Assembly (NCBI GenBank): GCA_045536815.1
Contig: JAZSOH010000024.1
Coordinates: 1-63,507 of the forward strand
Source of the DNA: UMGS1279 sp045536815
GTDB lineage: Bacteria > Bacillota > Clostridia > Oscillospirales > Acutalibacteraceae
DNA length: 63,507 nucleotides
Direction of reading: 5' to 3'
Shown: positions 1 to 7,523 of the stretch, one piece after another
Layout of the letters: every line of letters starts with the position of its first letter
How positions within the stretch are numbered: position 1 is the stretch's first letter
Program-made: the position numbers and the translations under genes
The notes under the pieces: generated by a model
Told to the model about the DNA's origin: nothing
Seen by the model: the letters and a program-made list of their open reading frames with translations, nothing else
Databases searched by the model: none

Positions 1-1104
1 GGCCGAGAACTGGTATCCATGTCAAAAGGATCAACTACCTGGAATTACACATACGATGCCAACGGCATGCGCACCAGCCGCACCAACGGGACGAAGACTT
101 ATAACTATGTGTACAACGGTAGCCAACTGGCCCAAATGACCGTGGGTAGTAACACGCTGAACTTTGCCTATGATGCCAGCGGAATGCCTATGATGGTGAC
201 CTATAACGGCACAAATTACTATTACATAGTTAACCTGCAGGGCGATGTAGTGGGCATCTTAGACAGTGACGACACATTGGTTGTCTATTATACTTACGAT
301 GCATGGGGTAAGCGCATCCACATCACCGGCACTATGGCATCCACTCTCGGCGTACAGAACCCCCTGCGGTATCGCGGATATGTTTACGACCAAGAGACAG
401 AATTTTACTATGTATCCAGCCGTTATTACGATCCTGAGATCGGTCGGTGGCTAAATAGTGATGATTCGAATCTTATAGGTTTAGATGGGAGTTCTTTTAG
501 TTTTAATCTCTTTGTTTATTGCTATAACAGTCTTCCGAATTATGTTGATCCAATGGGGACTTCGCCATTACAAGTACTATTAGCTGCTGTTTTTGGAGTG
601 GTAGGATTTGTAATTGGTGATTATATAGCACGAGGATGTGGTTTGTTACCTTCAGGAAAAGGTGCATGGAAATATTGGGCGTTAAGAAGTGCAGTTGCTG
701 TTGGCGGTGCTGCATTGGGATGGTTTGCAGGTGGACTAATTACCAAACAGTTAATCAAGTATCTATCTCGAAACCCGAGAATAATACTAAAATTATCTTC
801 AAAAATGGGTTCCAAATTTTTAGTGAATGCACTTAATTTCTTGGGGATTAATCCAATTGGTTTAATGGACAAATCGTTGTTAATGGGATTTTTGCAAACT
901 GTTTTCAATAATCCTAAAGTGACCATGCCATCCGCATGGGTAAAACTATTATTGCCCATTGCTGAAAAATATGAATGGATTATTCGGCTTGATTCTAGAC
1001 ATATCGGTACTGCGTGGGATTTCACACATCTACACATTGGAAAAGTACATATTGCAATACTCAAGTCAATTATTTCATTTATAAAAAGTTTTTTAAAGGG
1101 GTGA
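1..1104 (+). CDS. Rhs/YD-repeat polymorphic toxin, C-terminal part (5' end lies outside the window)
   Basis: The frame is already open at base 1, so this is the last 367 residues of a larger gene. Residues 1-120 are YD-type repeats. The Rhs core follows at about 120-150 (RYRGYVYDQETEFYY and SRYYDPEIGRW), and then the variable toxin tip. The tip first has two Gly/Ala-rich hydrophobic stretches (about 187-260), then a region rich in His and Asp near the end (RLDSRHIGTAWDFTHLHIG) that could be the active part. Rhs proteins form a shell around a C-terminal toxin; the toxin class is not recognised here. The immunity gene starts 4 bp downstream. Its core DNA differs clearly from the cores in the cassette array that follows. 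Confidence 0.85.
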   Translation, partial: GRELVSMSKGSTTWNYTYDANGMRTSRTNGTKTYNYVYNGSQLAQMTVGSNTLNFAYDASGMPMMVTYNGTNYYYIVNLQGDVVGILDSDDTLVVYYTYDAWGKRIHITGTMASTLGVQNPLRYRGYVYDQETEFYYVSSRYYDPEIGRWLNSDDSNLIGLDGSSFSFNLFVYCYNSLPNYVDPMGTSPLQVLLAAVFGVVGFVIGDYIARGCGLLPSGKGAWKYWALRSAVAVGGAALGWFAGGLITKQLIKYLSRNPRIILKLSSKMGSKFLVNALNFLGINPIGLMDKSLLMGFLQTVFNNPKVTMPSAWVKLLLPIAEKYEWIIRLDSRHIGTAWDFTHLHIGKVHIAILKSIISFIKSFLKG

Positions 1105-1108
1105 GATT

Positions 1109-1591
1109 TTGACAATTGCATTACTGGGCGAACCTTATCTTAGAGGATATAGAGGGCTTTATCGAAAATTTCCATGTGCTCCAAAAGAGAAAAAGGCTTT
1201 GGACCTTTGGTCAGAGTGCTTATATTTAACGCAAGGTTTTCCGATTGAATATAATTTAGAGAGTTTTATGAAATTATACGATTTAGTTTCTTTGCTTCAC
1301 AGTGAAAATATACTGGCGGATTTAATATTAGTCGATAGAAATGTTGATATTACTAGTGTTAAGACTAAATTGTTGGGATACGATATTACTAATAATACAA
1401 TGTTTTATTCTATTTTAGGCGAAAAATCTTTATTTCAGAAAACTGTCTATAAAAAATGTGCGATAAACGAGTTTAAACTTTTGGATAATGCTTCTACAGC
1501 TGATTCAATAGCAGAATATATGAATAAGCATATGGATGATTTTGAAAAAGAAGGAAAGTATCGCAGGATCTCTATCGAGTGTGTAGTATAA
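1109..1591 (+). CDS. probable cognate immunity protein of the upstream Rhs toxin
   Basis: A 160-residue soluble-looking protein, lacking signal peptide and membrane segments, starts at a TTG 4 bp after the Rhs stop. The strong site AAAGGGGTGAG overlaps the Rhs stop codon, so translation is probably coupled. The family is not recognised. Assignment as immunity rests on position only: directly downstream of a toxin tip, small and of variable sequence. Codon use is AT-rich like the other immunity genes of the array. Confidence 0.6.
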   Translation: MTIALLGEPYLRGYRGLYRKFPCAPKEKKALDLWSECLYLTQGFPIEYNLESFMKLYDLVSLLHSENILADLILVDRNVDITSVKTKLLGYDITNNTMFYSILGEKSLFQKTVYKKCAINEFKLLDNASTADSIAEYMNKHMDDFEKEGKYRRISIECVV

Positions 1592-1685
1592 TCTATTTAT
1601 GACCGGATATATGTGTTAACCAGCAAGCATCGCCTTTTGGGGACAAAAGGCAGATTGTTGGGATAACCCCAAGCCCTTAAAGGTT

Positions 1686-1728
1686 TCAGGAACATTCCTG
1701 ACAAGTCTGCGTTTGGGTGACCAAACGC
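1686..1728. repeat. paired hairpins of the second junction family, copy A
   Basis: Two adjacent palindromes: TCAGGAA-CA-TTCCTGA (1686-1701) and GCGTTTGG-GTGA-CCAAACGC (1709-1728), followed by GATGCTTAC. Similar blocks occur at 6801-6843 and 9104-9123. No T-tract follows, so this is not an ordinary terminator. The 1592-1788 stretch otherwise holds no gene. Confidence 0.6.
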
Positions 1729-1788
1729 GATGCTTACAGGGTCATCACATAGCATTTTCTCTTATGGTTACATTTTTGCATTGCGTTA

Positions 1789-1815
1789 AGCGGTCGGTGA
1801 AAACCGACCGCTTTT
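1789..1815 (+). terminator. cassette terminator T1 (GAAA tetraloop)
   Basis: A 10-bp stem AGCGGTCGGT/ACCGACCGCT closes a GAAA loop and is followed by TTTT. This is the first of nine copies that separate the cassettes. Confidence 0.8.
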
Positions 1816-2080
1816 CCTCTCGGTTCTAACTCTACTTTTTGTGTACAAGGCGACAAAAATCTCAAATGGAACATTCTCAAAAGCCCCAAAAAACCTCGCC
1901 AATGTGAAAATTCTTCGCAACGGCAAAACATCAAGCAAATAACGGGGAAAATAGGCCTCACTTAATTGACATATTTTGGGATAATCGGTATAATTGGAGA
2001 TATAAAAGCGGCGACATTATCTCAAATACCAACGTCGCGGGCGAAACGGTTGCAAACTACTGCTACGACGCTTGGGGCAA
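1816..2080 (+). repeat. cassette leader plus truncated rhs core, block 1
   Basis: After the shared motif CTACTTTTTGTGTACAAGG comes a leader of a second sequence type (also at 4815-4940). A perfect promoter and about 90 bp of rhs core follow (residues YNWRYKSGD through YDAWGK). The core stops at about 2080, and the sequence then runs straight into an immunity-like gene; core end and toxin are missing. No start codon precedes the core. Confidence 0.7.
1966..1994 (+). promoter_or_regulatory. consensus sigma-A promoter P1
   Basis: TTGACA at 1966-1971, 17-bp spacer, TATAAT at 1989-1994. The spacer differs from the other cassette promoters while both hexamers stay perfect. Confidence 0.75.
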
Positions 2081-2138
2081 GAGCATAAAGTTAGTCCCAA
2101 CTATAAAGGATCTACTTTGTTTATAAGGGTGAGAAAAT

Positions 2139-2597
2139 ATGAAAAAAAGAATAAGTTTAATTATAGTATTACTAATTATTGTTTTGTTAGCAACTGTGCT
2201 CCTAATATTATTTTTTACAAGCAAAGAACAACATGAGATTTTAACCAAAAAGTTTCATATCCCGATAAAAAAGTCTTATGAAATCGTTTTCTTTGAGAAT
2301 AATACGAGAAATGATTTGGAAAGACATTGTTATTCAAAATTAAAGGTTAGCGAAAGCGAATATAATGAAATTCTGTCAGAAATAAAAAAAGCCGAGTATT
2401 CAAGCGATTCGTTAGAGTGGTATGACATTTGTTTTGAAAACAACAGTAAGTGGATGTCGGGCGAAAAGGTTGTGGAGGCATACTCAAAAAATGCCGTTGA
2501 AAGCAGATACCTAATAAGTGGCAAAAGAACACATATGAACATATTTATCACTGAATCCAAGGATGGTTATCGACAGATTTATATGTTGTGCAATTAG
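2139..2597 (+). CDS. membrane-anchored immunity-like protein, toxin lost
   Basis: A 152-residue protein with an ATG preceded by GGGTGAG. Residues 5-29 form one strongly hydrophobic helix; the remaining soluble part is presumably displayed outside the membrane. The family is not recognised. It follows a truncated rhs core directly, with no toxin in between, so it would be an orphan immunity protein transcribed from P1. A function as a lipoprotein is excluded because no lipobox Cys follows the helix. Confidence 0.5.
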   Translation: MKKRISLIIVLLIIVLLATVLLILFFTSKEQHEILTKKFHIPIKKSYEIVFFENNTRNDLERHCYSKLKVSESEYNEILSEIKKAEYSSDSLEWYDICFENNSKWMSGEKVVEAYSKNAVESRYLISGKRTHMNIFITESKDGYRQIYMLCN

Positions 2598-2617
2598 CAT
2601 AGCAATTTACGGACTAA

Positions 2618-2749
2618 TCATTGAAGAACAGATACAAATGGGTAGTGGATGGATTTGTGATCATTAATGGGAAAGCTCAAACAGGAGTGTGGGAGCTAGT
2701 CATTGATGCCAGTACAAAAACCGGGGTTCATTTTCTGTTTAAGCATTAA
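2618..2749 (+). pseudogene. C-terminal remnant of a lost Rhs toxin
   Basis: An open stretch of 43 codons without a start ends at TAA 2747-2749, 21 bp before the next immunity-like gene. It reads as a beta-rich toxin tail (KWVVDGFVIINGKAQTGVW, then VHFLFKH). The toxin family is not recognised. Its place right before an immunity gene and its lack of an initiation codon indicate that the rest of the toxin and the core were deleted. Confidence 0.5.
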
Positions 2750-2770
2750 CTTGTTAGGAGGTTGAATAGT

Positions 2771-3241
2771 TTGAAATTTGAGGTTTCACCAAATTTTCAA
2801 GACAGTAAAAGAAATGTTATATATTCAAATCAAGAGCATTCTTTTGATATGGATATATCTTTATATACTGATTTCACTCTTATGTTAGGATGCGCATACT
2901 TAGGCTTAGATGTTAATTTATCATCTATGGATGTGGTAAATGTTTCGGGGTTCTGTCCAAGCGATACGTGGATAAAAAAGAATCTTTGCTTTCCTATTGC
3001 AACACAGCAGGGGACAATTAAAATCATTCCCGAGTCAGATTTGTGTAATGGAACAGGAATATATTTGTTTGATGAAGCAGATGTGTATTTCGATGAAAAC
3101 AGCGGATGGTGTTATATTGATGGTAAGATGGAAATGCTTCCAGAATATAATGTTCAATTCTGCGAAAATGCCATATTCAGTTTATGCGGAAACATTCTTG
3201 TTGGCATATGGATTCATCTTACAAAGACTAGTGTTTCATAA
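2771..3241 (+). CDS. probable immunity protein (soluble), partner of the toxin remnant upstream
   Basis: A 156-residue protein with no membrane segment, apart from one hydrophobic stretch near its C-terminus (SLCGNILVGIWI). I chose the TTG at 2771 because AGGAGG ends nine bases before it; the TTG at 2762 would touch the site. The family is not recognised. It belongs to the same transcription block as the 2139 gene, so one promoter (P1) would serve two immunity genes. Product assignment is by context. Confidence 0.5.
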   Translation: MKFEVSPNFQDSKRNVIYSNQEHSFDMDISLYTDFTLMLGCAYLGLDVNLSSMDVVNVSGFCPSDTWIKKNLCFPIATQQGTIKIIPESDLCNGTGIYLFDEADVYFDENSGWCYIDGKMEMLPEYNVQFCENAIFSLCGNILVGIWIHLTKTSVS

Positions 3242-3336
3242 GATTCATTACTATGCGGATGTGTGTTGTTAATGCAATATTATTATAATTGTTGAGATAA
3301 GGGCTTGGGGCTAACCCAACAAGCTGTATCAAGCTA

Positions 3337-3361
3337 AGCGGTCGGGAGACCGACCGCTTTT
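3337..3361 (+). terminator. cassette terminator T2 (GAGA tetraloop)
   Basis: Stem AGCGGTCGG/CCGACCGCT with loop GAGA, then TTTT. Same stem as T1 but a different GNRA loop. Confidence 0.8.
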
Positions 3362-3725
3362 CCTCTCAACGCCAACTCTACTTTTTGTGTACAAAGGGGC
3401 CAAAACCCTCAAAATGCCGCCGCCCCCAAAAACGTTCGTAACGGAGAAAAAGAGAAGAAAAACGCTTAGTGTTACATTGACATACGAAGTGCCAAGCAGT
3501 ATAATTGGATATATAAAAGCGGCGATATTATCTCAAATACCAACGTCGAGGGCGAAACTGTTGCAAGCTACCGCTACGACGCTTGGGGCAAGTGTGAAAT
3601 TGTCGCAGGCTCTAACCCAATAGCCGACGTCAACCCATTTAGATATAGAGGTTATTACTACGATAAAGAAACAGGGCTTTACTACCTCCAGTCCCGCTAC
3701 TACGACCCTGAAATGGGTAGGTTTT
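3362..3725 (+). repeat. cassette leader plus rhs core, block 2
   Basis: Shared leader with CTCTACTTTTTGTGTACAA, a conserved AAAAACGCTTAG stretch and promoter P2. About 75 codons of rhs core follow (YNWIYKSGDI, YRYDAWGKC, RYRGYYYDKETGLYY, SRYYDPEMGRF). The core frame opens only after a TAG at about 3467 and has no initiation codon before the ATG of PEMGRF at 3713. Nearly the same segment recurs at 10122 and 12025. Confidence 0.75.
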
Positions 3726-4346
3726 TGTGCGGGGATGAGTTTGATAACTTAGGATATACTAGTAGGTTATTTGCATATAATTTATATACATATTGTGACC
3801 AAGATCCGATTAACAATGTTGATAGACAGGGAAAAGCAATATGGTCTACTGTGGCAAAGATTTTGCTCGGCATTTTATCTCAGTATGCAGGTGATATAAT
3901 TAAAAATATTATCAATCGTGAAACAGGTTGGAAAGTTTTCAGACCCGTTTCTTCTGTTGGAGAATATATTTCGGCGGCCATCACATCGCTTTTCAAAGGC
4001 GGGAAAAGATTTAAGAACATAGCAACATCTTTTGTTACACAAGTAATCAAGGCTATTGAAAATGCAATAAAGGGAACAAAGCAATCAATATGGCGCATAC
4101 TAATTGATTTTTTTAAAGCAAGCAATAGCGGGTATAATAGGTGACTTTTTATCATCTGTGATTTCTTCTAAAGTAATGTCATTAACACCTAAAAATTATT
4201 CTAAATTTGCAAATTCGCAGTATATGAAAAAGGCAAATATTACACCAAAACAAATTCGCACAAAGATGAAAAGATTAATCAGAACAGGCACTACGACAGC
4301 AAATGTGTTTAGTTTTCTGATAAATACTGCACTTTCAGCAATATAA
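3470..4346 (+). pseudogene. orphan Rhs core and toxin tip, frameshifted, no start codon
   Basis: The rhs core frame runs from 3470 to a stop at 4142-4144. The same toxin continues in another frame to 4346. Reading six instead of seven T at 4108-4114 joins the two parts into one tip of about 210 residues after MGRF. The tip has amphipathic and hydrophobic helices and no nuclease motif. It aligns by eye with the tip at 12398-13063 (RPVSSVGEYIS versus LSPVCDYIS; IIGDFLS versus LVGDIIS). The partner immunity gene at 4360 is intact. The single-base change could be true decay, slippage or a sequencing error. Confidence 0.65.
3477..3505 (+). promoter_or_regulatory. consensus sigma-A promoter P2
   Basis: TTGACA 3477-3482, 17-bp spacer, TATAAT 3500-3505, inside the rhs core segment. 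Confidence 0.75.
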
Positions 4347-4359
4347 AGGAGAAAAGTTA

Positions 4360-4776
4360 ATGTATAATTATTGTGCATTATGGATTAGAGCGATTTGGAT
4401 TGTTATTTTTGCATTATTATGTGTTTTAGTGATTTTAGTTTCTGGTAAAAAGTTAAAACAAAGGGAAAAGATCATATTATCTATTTTGGCTCTTTGCTTT
4501 ATTGTGTTGAGCGGAATCACAACAATAAAGGGTTTGATAAAACCTGAGGTTGGAACTATTTTTTGTTATTATGATGGACCACATCAAAAAAGTTCTGCCA
4601 GTCCTTTTGGAAGGCAGTATTGTTTCATTAACGGGAGAGAAAAAATTCTTTTAGATATCGACCCTTTTTCTAAATCAAAAATATTTAGACAAGAATTTAT
4701 CAAAGGCAAAGAATATATCATTTCTTATGAAAAAAATACCAATTTAATCGTGGCCGTACAGTCAAAAAATAAGTAA
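4360..4776 (+). CDS. two-TM membrane immunity protein (family A)
   Basis: 138 residues with two predicted membrane helices (about 9-28 and 37-57) and a soluble C-terminal half. The site AAAGGAG lies 8 bases before the ATG. Its architecture matches the genes at 5067 and 13072, all next to toxins of the same membrane-active-looking family. In colicin-like systems, immunity to pore formers is provided by integral membrane proteins, which fits. The biochemical role is inferred from position and topology. Confidence 0.55.
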   Translation: MYNYCALWIRAIWIVIFALLCVLVILVSGKKLKQREKIILSILALCFIVLSGITTIKGLIKPEVGTIFCYYDGPHQKSSASPFGRQYCFINGREKILLDIDPFSKSKIFRQEFIKGKEYIISYEKNTNLIVAVQSKNK

Positions 4777-4790
4777 AATTATTCATTCTA

Positions 4791-4814
4791 AGCGGTCGGG
4801 GAACCGACCGCTTT
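4791..4814 (+). terminator. cassette terminator T3 (GGAA tetraloop)
   Basis: Stem AGCGGTCGG/CCGACCGCT, loop GGAA, short T-tract. Confidence 0.75.
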
Positions 4815-4940
4815 CCCTACCAACACCAACTCTACTTTTTATGTATAAGGCAATAAAATCTCAAACGGAACATTCTCAAAAGCCCCAAAACTTGCCAATG
4901 TGAAAATTCTTCGCAACGCCAAAAAATCAAGCAAATAAAG
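4815..4940 (+). repeat. cassette leader, second sequence type, block 3
   Basis: Contains CTCTACTTTTTATGTATAAG and then the same leader variant as 1840-1940 (AACATTCTCAAAAGCCCC, AATGTGAAAATTCTTCGCAA). No TTGACA-N17-TATAAT is present; this is the only block without the consensus promoter. A TATAAT at 4957-4962 lacks a good -35. Confidence 0.55.
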
Positions 4941-5065
4941 GCAGAAAATTTAAGATATATAATTCTTTCAAAGTTGCGGGGCAAAAGATTTCTTTTTGCA
5001 TTTCTATTTCAGAAGCGATTGTGAATTTTATATTTAAATGGATAATGGCATTTAAGGAGATATAA
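4940..5065 (+). pseudogene. C-terminal remnant of a family-A Rhs toxin
   Basis: A start-less open stretch ends at TAA 5063-5065, two bases before the next ATG. Its last residues (FKVAGQKISFCISISEAI then VNFIFK) align by eye with the end of the toxin at 12398-13063 (LKIKKMGITVSTYIPISQ then QLLSLI). Only the tip's tail survives, with no core. The ribosome binding site of the downstream immunity gene lies inside this remnant, which may explain why the tail was kept. Confidence 0.5.
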
Positions 5066-5066
5066 T

Positions 5067-5540
5067 ATGGAACAGTATGATGCAATACTTAGGAAAGACA
5101 TTATAATCAATTCGTTATTAACGGGAGTTCTATTGTTTGCGATAATTTTTAGCACTATATTATTTATAAAACTATTTCAAAAATTAGAAATCGAATCTAA
5201 ATATAACATAATAGCAATTATAGTGGGCGTTTGTTTTACAGTAGGATTGTTCGTTATCAACTTTTTTGAAACATATGGTTTGGTTTTAGATGTAAAAGAG
5301 AAAGCATATATAAATTACTCGGGTTACGTAGAATATTTGCCTAATCAAAGCGGCAGACACACAGATTTATATCAGTTGAAGGACAATCAGAAACTTATTG
5401 TGGAGGCTCCTAGTAGGGCAATAAAACCTAAAACCAACACTTTTGAGGCTAATATAATATACGGAGAGCATTCTAAAAGAATTTTAAAGATTGAGTATGT
5501 GGAAGGCAGTTCGGTAATAAGCGACATAAAACAAGAATAA
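5067..5540 (+). CDS. two-TM membrane immunity protein (family A), chimeric tail
   Basis: 157 residues, membrane helices at about 15-34 and 45-65, then a soluble domain. It resembles the 13072 protein in that domain (KAYINYSGYVEY versus NAYITYTGNFEV; NIIYGEHSK versus TVIYSERSA). The end, GSSVISDIKQE, is instead nearly identical to the end of the unrelated protein at 13877-14392. The shared DNA begins near 5493, so this gene seems to have had its 3' end replaced by recombination. AAGGAG precedes the ATG. Confidence 0.55.
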   Translation: MEQYDAILRKDIIINSLLTGVLLFAIIFSTILFIKLFQKLEIESKYNIIAIIVGVCFTVGLFVINFFETYGLVLDVKEKAYINYSGYVEYLPNQSGRHTDLYQLKDNQKLIVEAPSRAIKPKTNTFEANIIYGEHSKRILKIEYVEGSSVISDIKQE

Positions 5541-6073
5541 CCAAAGCAGCAAGAAAGAGAGGGCAAAATATGAAATTGCGTATAATATCACTATCTATTG
5601 CTATCTTTTTTTCTCTTTCAACAGTTAGTGCGCTTTTTTGGAGTAACGTAGATAAAATCAGGTGGGATAAGGTGCCAATTTTAAATTTATTTATATTGCA
5701 GATTGAACTCGCCCCCATGGCGTTTGACGCTTCACATTTAACCGAACCAATAACTTGGGACCAGCTAGACAATGAACCTAAGGGTTGGAACGAAGAAGAG
5801 AATGGCCCCTGGTTTTGTCTAAATGCTTATACTAAAAATATGTTAAAAAATTATATGAAAGAGAACAATCTAGGCATAGTTCCTAGTTATTGGCAAGATT
5901 TTAGGCTTGTATCCAATTTTGAAGAATGTTTAGAAATTTTTAAATTTGTATCTCTCGGTGAACCGGAGCCCAAACCTAAAGAAAACTTCTTCGAAAACAA
6001 CATAGCGAGTATAATTTTAGGTAGCCTTTCAATTATATGTTGGGGTATATTTATAAGTACTTTCAAAAAATAA
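5493..6073 (+). repeat. duplicated segment, copy 1 (copy 2 at 14345-14934)
   Basis: The last ~48 bp of the preceding gene plus the whole following gene match 14345-14934 almost base for base. The offset is a constant 8852 bp across the segment I checked. Upstream of the segment the two loci are unrelated. Confidence 0.8.
5570..6073 (+). CDS. orphan immunity-like membrane protein, duplicate copy 1
   Basis: 167 residues with an N-terminal hydrophobic helix (about 5-23, possibly a signal anchor) and a second helix at the C-terminus (NIASIILGSLSIICWGIFI). The part between is rich in Trp and acidic residues. It differs from the 14422 protein at four residues I can count (S7P, V27I, one K to E, T164A) and in the last three residues. 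The family is not recognised and no toxin is directly upstream. Its location inside the array suggests immunity, but this is context only. Confidence 0.5.
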   Translation: MKLRIISLSIAIFFSLSTVSALFWSNVDKIRWDKVPILNLFILQIELAPMAFDASHLTEPITWDQLDNEPKGWNEEENGPWFCLNAYTKNMLKNYMKENNLGIVPSYWQDFRLVSNFEECLEIFKFVSLGEPEPKPKENFFENNIASIILGSLSIICWGIFISTFKK

Positions 6074-6101
6074 ACAAACTATAATGCTTGTTAAATCTTC
6101 A

Positions 6102-6126
6102 AGCGGTCGGGGAACCGACCGCTTTT
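6102..6126 (+). terminator. cassette terminator T4 (GGAA tetraloop)
   Basis: Stem AGCGGTCGG/CCGACCGCT, loop GGAA, TTTT. Confidence 0.8.
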
Positions 6127-6333
6127 CTTCTCGGCTCTAACTCTACTTTTTGTGTACAAAACCACCCCGATACCCTTTAAAACACCGCCGCATTAAATAA
6201 TATTCACAGCGTTAAAAAGACAAGAAAAACGCTTAGTGTTGCATTGACATACAAAGTGCCAAGCGGTATAATTGGAGATATAAAAGCGGCGATATTATTG
6301 CAATTACCAATGTCGAGGGCGAAACTGTTGCAA
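6127..6333 (+). repeat. cassette leader plus truncated rhs core, block 4
   Basis: Shared leader and promoter, then about 65 bp of rhs core ending after GAAACTGTTGCAAA. The core is cut off and an immunity-like gene starts 28 bp later; the toxin is missing completely. Confidence 0.7.
6244..6272 (+). promoter_or_regulatory. consensus sigma-A promoter P3
   Basis: TTGACA 6244-6249, 17-bp spacer, TATAAT 6267-6272. Confidence 0.75.
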
Positions 6334-6361
6334 ATTTTAGGATATTGATTAGGAGGCAACA

Positions 6362-6772
6362 ATGCGGCGAATTAACCCCCTTTTTTTCTTGGATGGTTTT
6401 GACAAATTTAAAATAATTACTGATGAAAATGATACGGAATATGTGGTGTTTGAAAACAGTAGGTTAAATTCTGCAACAGGGATTAGTGATAAAACTGAAT
6501 TTGAAGCATTAGAGAATCATTTGCATGTTTTGGATAATATCTCCTTAAAGGAGTTTAAAAGGTTATTGCCTATAGCAGAGAGCCTTGGTAAACTATTGCT
6601 TTGTTGTTTAAAGCAAAAATTTCCTCACAAGGACTTTGTTGTGTTTGTTTCAATGCGTGTTCGTGATTCACTTATCATTCGCTTCCATCAAAAATGGGAA
6701 AATGAGGAGCCTTATTACAATACGAATGATTATACAGATGCTACTGAGAAAGTTTTTTGGTTTGAGAGCTGA
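6362..6772 (+). CDS. soluble immunity-like protein, toxin lost
   Basis: 136 residues, no membrane segment, ATG preceded by TTAGGAGG. The family is not recognised; visible features are an acidic N-terminal half and an aromatic C-terminal end (FHQKWENEEPYYNTNDYTD). It lies about 90 bp behind promoter P3 with only a core stub between, so it would be made without any toxin. Immunity function is inferred from context. Confidence 0.5.
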   Translation: MRRINPLFFLDGFDKFKIITDENDTEYVVFENSRLNSATGISDKTEFEALENHLHVLDNISLKEFKRLLPIAESLGKLLLCCLKQKFPHKDFVVFVSMRVRDSLIIRFHQKWENEEPYYNTNDYTDATEKVFWFES

Positions 6773-6800
6773 TCGCTAAATCAAAATGTTCTTAAATGTT

Positions 6801-6843
6801 TCAGGAATATTTCTGACAAGATTGCGTTTGGGTGACCAAACGC
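6801..6843. repeat. paired hairpins of the second junction family, copy B
   Basis: TCAGGAATATTTCTGA (one mismatch from copy A) and GCGTTTGG-GTGA-CCAAACGC at 6824-6843, then GATGCTTGC and CTTTTTCGGCAAGT. The GTG of the loop (6832) is in frame with the toxin that follows. Confidence 0.6.
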
Positions 6844-7509
6844 GATGCTTGCCGGTACATAGCAGCTTCAATCTCTTTTTCGGCAAGTACAAGCCGAAAA
6901 ACCATGTCCCGGAGGGGGACAACCCCTCCGGGTACATATATAAGTCCAGCCGAAACAGGGCTCTACTATCTCCAGTCCCGCTACTACGACCCTGAAATGG
7001 GTAGGTTTTTGAATGGGGACTTGCCGGAGCTTGCAATAATCTCACAAGATATCCTACAGCATAATTTGTTTACATATTGTGTGAATGAGCCGGCGGGGAA
7101 CTGTGATTTATATGGATATATATCTTTTAAGATTAAAATATCTACTATAGCTGGTATAGCATACGGCCTTAGTAAGACGTTAAAATATACTGGTATGGTC
7201 ATGCGTTCTTGGAAAGAATGGGCTCAACTTGCTCTTGCCTTCGTAAAAGGTTTTATTATTGGATTTTGTACGGTTTATTCATTATTTAGCATTTCAAAAA
7301 AGCTTATAAAATCAATTATCTCTGGCATTTTAAATGTTGTTGTTGAATTAACGCTTGGCAATATAAGAAGTGCTGGTAGCTTATTAGGAGCGTTTATTGA
7401 TGGTTATGGTGAAAGTTTATCACCTTCTTTTATAAAATCGAAAAAATTCAACTATTTTAAAGATACTATTACATATCTGAGCAAATTATTTACAATAAAA
7501 GTATATTGA
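6832..7509 (+). CDS. Rhs C-terminal toxin tip with minimal core, doubtful start
   Basis: An open frame of 225 codons. Residues 1-40 translate junction DNA and look non-native. Residues 41-62 are the end of the rhs core (ETGLYYLQSRYYDPEMGRF). The rest is a tip with several hydrophobic helices (FVKGFIIGFCTVYSLF, LIKSIISGILNVVVEL) and a Gly-rich part (SLLGAFIDGYGESLS). The GTG at 6832 has no ribosome binding site; the ATG of PEMGRF (about 6997) also lacks one. It has no nuclease motif, so a membrane-acting toxin is plausible. The immunity gene follows after 14 bp. Confidence 0.5.
   Translation: MTKRDACRYIAASISFSASTSRKTMSRRGTTPPGTYISPAETGLYYLQSRYYDPEMGRFLNGDLPELAIISQDILQHNLFTYCVNEPAGNCDLYGYISFKIKISTIAGIAYGLSKTLKYTGMVMRSWKEWAQLALAFVKGFIIGFCTVYSLFSISKKLIKSIISGILNVVVELTLGNIRSAGSLLGAFIDGYGESLSPSFIKSKKFNYFKDTITYLSKLFTIKVY
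6908..6932 (+). other. perfect 10-bp GC-rich hairpin inside the junction
   Basis: CCCGGAGGGG at 6908-6917 and CCCCTCCGGG at 6923-6932 with a 5-base loop. No T-tract. It sits just upstream of the core stub and would impede transcription or translation into the toxin. Confidence 0.5.
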
Positions 7510-7523
7510 TTTAGGAGAGCTAT

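Noticed and set aside
4104..4346. Separate small gene
   Set aside because: It starts at a TTG inside the toxin frame, without a ribosome binding site, and continues the toxin; a frameshift explains it better.
6832..6950. Native N-terminal part of the toxin from GTG 6832
   Set aside because: The GTG is the loop of a repeated hairpin without a ribosome binding site, and the translated part is unlike Rhs; kept only as a doubtful start.
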